Source of the DNA: Rhodobacterales bacterium UBA7416
GTDB lineage: Bacteria; Pseudomonadota; Alphaproteobacteria; Rhodobacterales; Rhodobacteraceae
NCBI GenBank assembly: GCA_002469545.1
Contig: DKMK01000137.1
Coordinates: 4,445-10,360 of the forward strand
Length of the DNA stretch: 5,916 bases
Reading direction: 5' to 3'
The first letter of the stretch is position 1. Each line of letters opens with the position of its first letter. Positions 4,748-5,916 of this stretch are shown here, piece by piece. A model generated the notes under the pieces. That model saw only the letters and a list, made by a program, of their open reading frames with translations, was not told the origin of the DNA and ran no database searches. Position numbers and translations under genes: made by a program.

Positions 4748-5731
4748 ATGGCGATAAGTTTCAATACTGAAAATATGAAAAAACATATTCCTTTTTACCG
4801 CCGCACGCCGCCTGCATTATTTCCATGTTTGTTGGGGTTGATTGGGTTCGCACTTTTGTGGACCAAAATGGCCGAATTTGGCGCACCAATCTGGATCGGC
4901 GAAGCATTAAGCGCAATCGCATTTGGATTGTTTGGTTTTACCTTCGCCTGCTATGTCTTCAAATTAATTCTCCGCCCATCTGTTGTTTTAGATGATCTTA
5001 AAATTGGCCCAGCGCGGGGTGCTGTTTCGGCGGGGTCTGTTTGTTTGATGTTATTGGCCGCATTAATCCTGCCATACGACTTTCGCGTTGCCGCTGTCAT
5101 ATGGTGGATCGGGATTGTATTGCAGGTTGTGTATTTGCTGTGCGTGATCGCGACCCTCAAAAGCGTTGAAAACATGCGCGCGACACTGACACCCGTTATT
5201 TTATTGCCTTTTGTTGGGTTTATTGTGGCGGCGATTGCAGGGCCGCAATTGGAATTCCGTGGCATTTCAATCGCATTCTTGGTGCTTGCAGCACCTTTGT
5301 ATTTTTGGATCGCAGGCGAAAGCCTATTAAACGCCAAAACACGCGGTGTAGAGCCGCCCAATCGCGCAGGCTTTGCCATTTTATTGGCACCACCCAGTGT
5401 TTATGCTGTGGCTTCGTATTTCATTTGGAATGACGCTGTGTTTTTCTGGTTTTGGCTGGCGGCTTTATGTGCAGGCATTGCCTTGGTTCCCTTTATCCCG
5501 TGGATGGTACGTGGTGGATTTAAGCCAAGCTGGGGCGCGTTTACCTTTCCAGCGACGTCATTCACCACTGTGATGATGCTCGGCGTTCAATCTGGCATCA
5601 CATGGTCAGTGATCCCCATGGCGATCGGTGTGGCACTGTGTTCAGTATTGGTGCCATATGTTGTCTTCAAAACCTTCCGCGCTTGGGGTGCAGGAAAATT
5701 GGCCGAGGCAACAAAAGCCGCTGTCGCTTAG
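4748..5731 (+). CDS. TDT / TehA / SLAC1-family membrane transporter or anion channel
   Basis: The 327-residue integral inner-membrane protein fits the tellurite-resistance/dicarboxylate transporter family (PF03595). About ten hydrophobic segments can be placed at 23-39, 50-74, 93-109, 114-136, 148-165, 173-193, 207-226, 231-254, 264-281 and 287-306, matching the ten-helix TehA fold. Family-like motifs are RRTPPALFPCLLG (18-30) before helix 1, LLAPPSVYAVAS (212-223) and WGAFTFPATSF (262-272) near the C-terminal helices. Roseobacter copies are often labelled 'tellurium resistance protein'. The natural substrate is unknown and could be an anion or a small organic acid; a role in tellurite resistance is not shown. 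ATG 4748 is favoured because GAGG lies nine bases upstream. ATG 4775 gives MKKHIPFYRRTPP, which fits the usual N-terminus of the family, but has no good ribosome site; the frame further upstream overlaps the agmatinase and is discounted. It is divergent from the agmatinase and followed four bases later by a small membrane-protein gene. Confidence 0.83.
   Translation: MAISFNTENMKKHIPFYRRTPPALFPCLLGLIGFALLWTKMAEFGAPIWIGEALSAIAFGLFGFTFACYVFKLILRPSVVLDDLKIGPARGAVSAGSVCLMLLAALILPYDFRVAAVIWWIGIVLQVVYLLCVIATLKSVENMRATLTPVILLPFVGFIVAAIAGPQLEFRGISIAFLVLAAPLYFWIAGESLLNAKTRGVEPPNRAGFAILLAPPSVYAVASYFIWNDAVFFWFWLAALCAGIALVPFIPWMVRGGFKPSWGAFTFPATSFTTVMMLGVQSGITWSVIPMAIGVALCSVLVPYVVFKTFRAWGAGKLAEATKAAVA
4759..4789. 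repeat. Two adjacent short palindromes at the 5' end of the TehA-like gene, possible operator
   Basis: TTTCA (4759-4763) and TGAAA (4768-4772) form a 5-bp inverted repeat with a four-base spacer. Directly next to it, AATATG (4772-4777) and CATATT (4784-4789) form a 6-bp perfect inverted repeat around a run of six A. Both lie where the agmatinase promoter should be, upstream of its start on the minus strand, and the second covers the alternative ATG at 4775. A regulator binding here could affect both genes. The composition is AT-rich, so chance cannot be excluded. Confidence 0.3.
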
Positions 5732-5735
5732 AAAG

Positions 5736-5916
5736 ATGATGATGATCGCCATTTTCAAAATTATATGTGGCGTCTTTATCATTGGTTTTGGCTGCTGGGG
5801 CATTCTCGCAATATTTTTTAAAATCAAAGGCTTGTTAGGTATTTTTGCCCTGATGTGCTGGGCTATCGTGTCACTAACGGCACTTTATTTTCTGCTTTCT
5901 GGCACTGGCGGAAAAA
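5736..5916 (+). CDS. Small predicted two-helix membrane protein (partial, open at window end)
   Basis: An open frame begins at ATG 5736, four bases after the stop of the TehA-like gene, and runs to the window edge without a stop (60 full codons). The visible product has two hydrophobic segments, about residues 5-28 (AIFKIICGVFIIGFGCWGILAIFF) split by nothing charged except K8, and about 33-55 (LLGIFALMCWAIVSLTALYFLL), joined by a short basic turn KIKG (29-32), and then a glycine-rich GTGGK. This suggests a hairpin with both ends on one side of the membrane. Three consecutive ATG codons (5736, 5739, 5742) could each start it; AGAAAG just upstream suits 5742 best. I do not recognise a family. 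The close spacing implies translation coupled to the TehA-like gene. The long open frame, hydrophobic pattern and position support a real gene, but it is short and incomplete. Confidence 0.5.
   Translation, partial: MMMIAIFKIICGVFIIGFGCWGILAIFFKIKGLLGIFALMCWAIVSLTALYFLLSGTGGK

Noticed and set aside
4951..5379. 142-residue minus-strand open frame
   Set aside because: It is antisense to the TehA-like gene and shows no family motif.

Overview
The window looks like chromosomal DNA from an alphaproteobacterium, most likely a marine member of the Rhodobacterales (roseobacter type) with moderate rather than high GC. This is judged from protein style and gene order: a small PF13769 'virulence factor' protein beside a methylenetetrahydrofolate-reductase-like gene and a stand-alone methyltetrahydrofolate:corrinoid methyltransferase, then a short Ppx/GppA phosphatase directly followed by rlmE. 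No mobile elements, rRNA or tRNA genes, CRISPR arrays or prophage traces are visible, and coding density is very high.

Layout. (1) Positions 1-1802, minus strand: a compact three-gene one-carbon operon. It is transcribed from about 1803 leftwards in the order PF13769 small protein (1506-1802), MetF-like reductase (567-1487) and pterin-binding methyltransferase (554 to the window edge, C-terminus missing). The gaps are 18 and 12 bases and each gene has a clear Shine-Dalgarno. (2) Positions 1803-1947: a 145-base divergent control region with a 7-bp inverted repeat and short direct repeats. (3) Positions 1948-3769, plus strand: ppx/gppA-like phosphatase and rlmE, 10 bases apart. (4) Positions 3766-4713, minus strand: a full-length agmatinase/ureohydrolase with all six manganese ligands, convergent with rlmE so that the two stop codons overlap in one TTAA. 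(5) Positions 4714-4747: a very short divergent gap with two short palindromes just to its right. (6) Positions 4748-5731, plus strand: a ten-helix TDT/TehA/SLAC1-family membrane protein. (7) From 5736 to the window end: a small predicted two-helix membrane protein, still open at the edge.

How the genes fit together. The minus-strand operon would make methyl-tetrahydrofolate (reductase) and pass its methyl group to a corrinoid protein (methyltransferase). This fits the split, multi-protein B12-dependent methionine synthase reported in roseobacters, or alternatively a corrinoid demethylation pathway. The homocysteine-binding, corrinoid-binding and reactivation parts are not in this window. The PF13769 protein is the least understood member and the best candidate for new biology. 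The ppx-rlmE pair joins a (p)ppGpp/polyphosphate hydrolase to ribosome maturation. The agmatinase and TehA-like genes share a divergent start but no obvious pathway.
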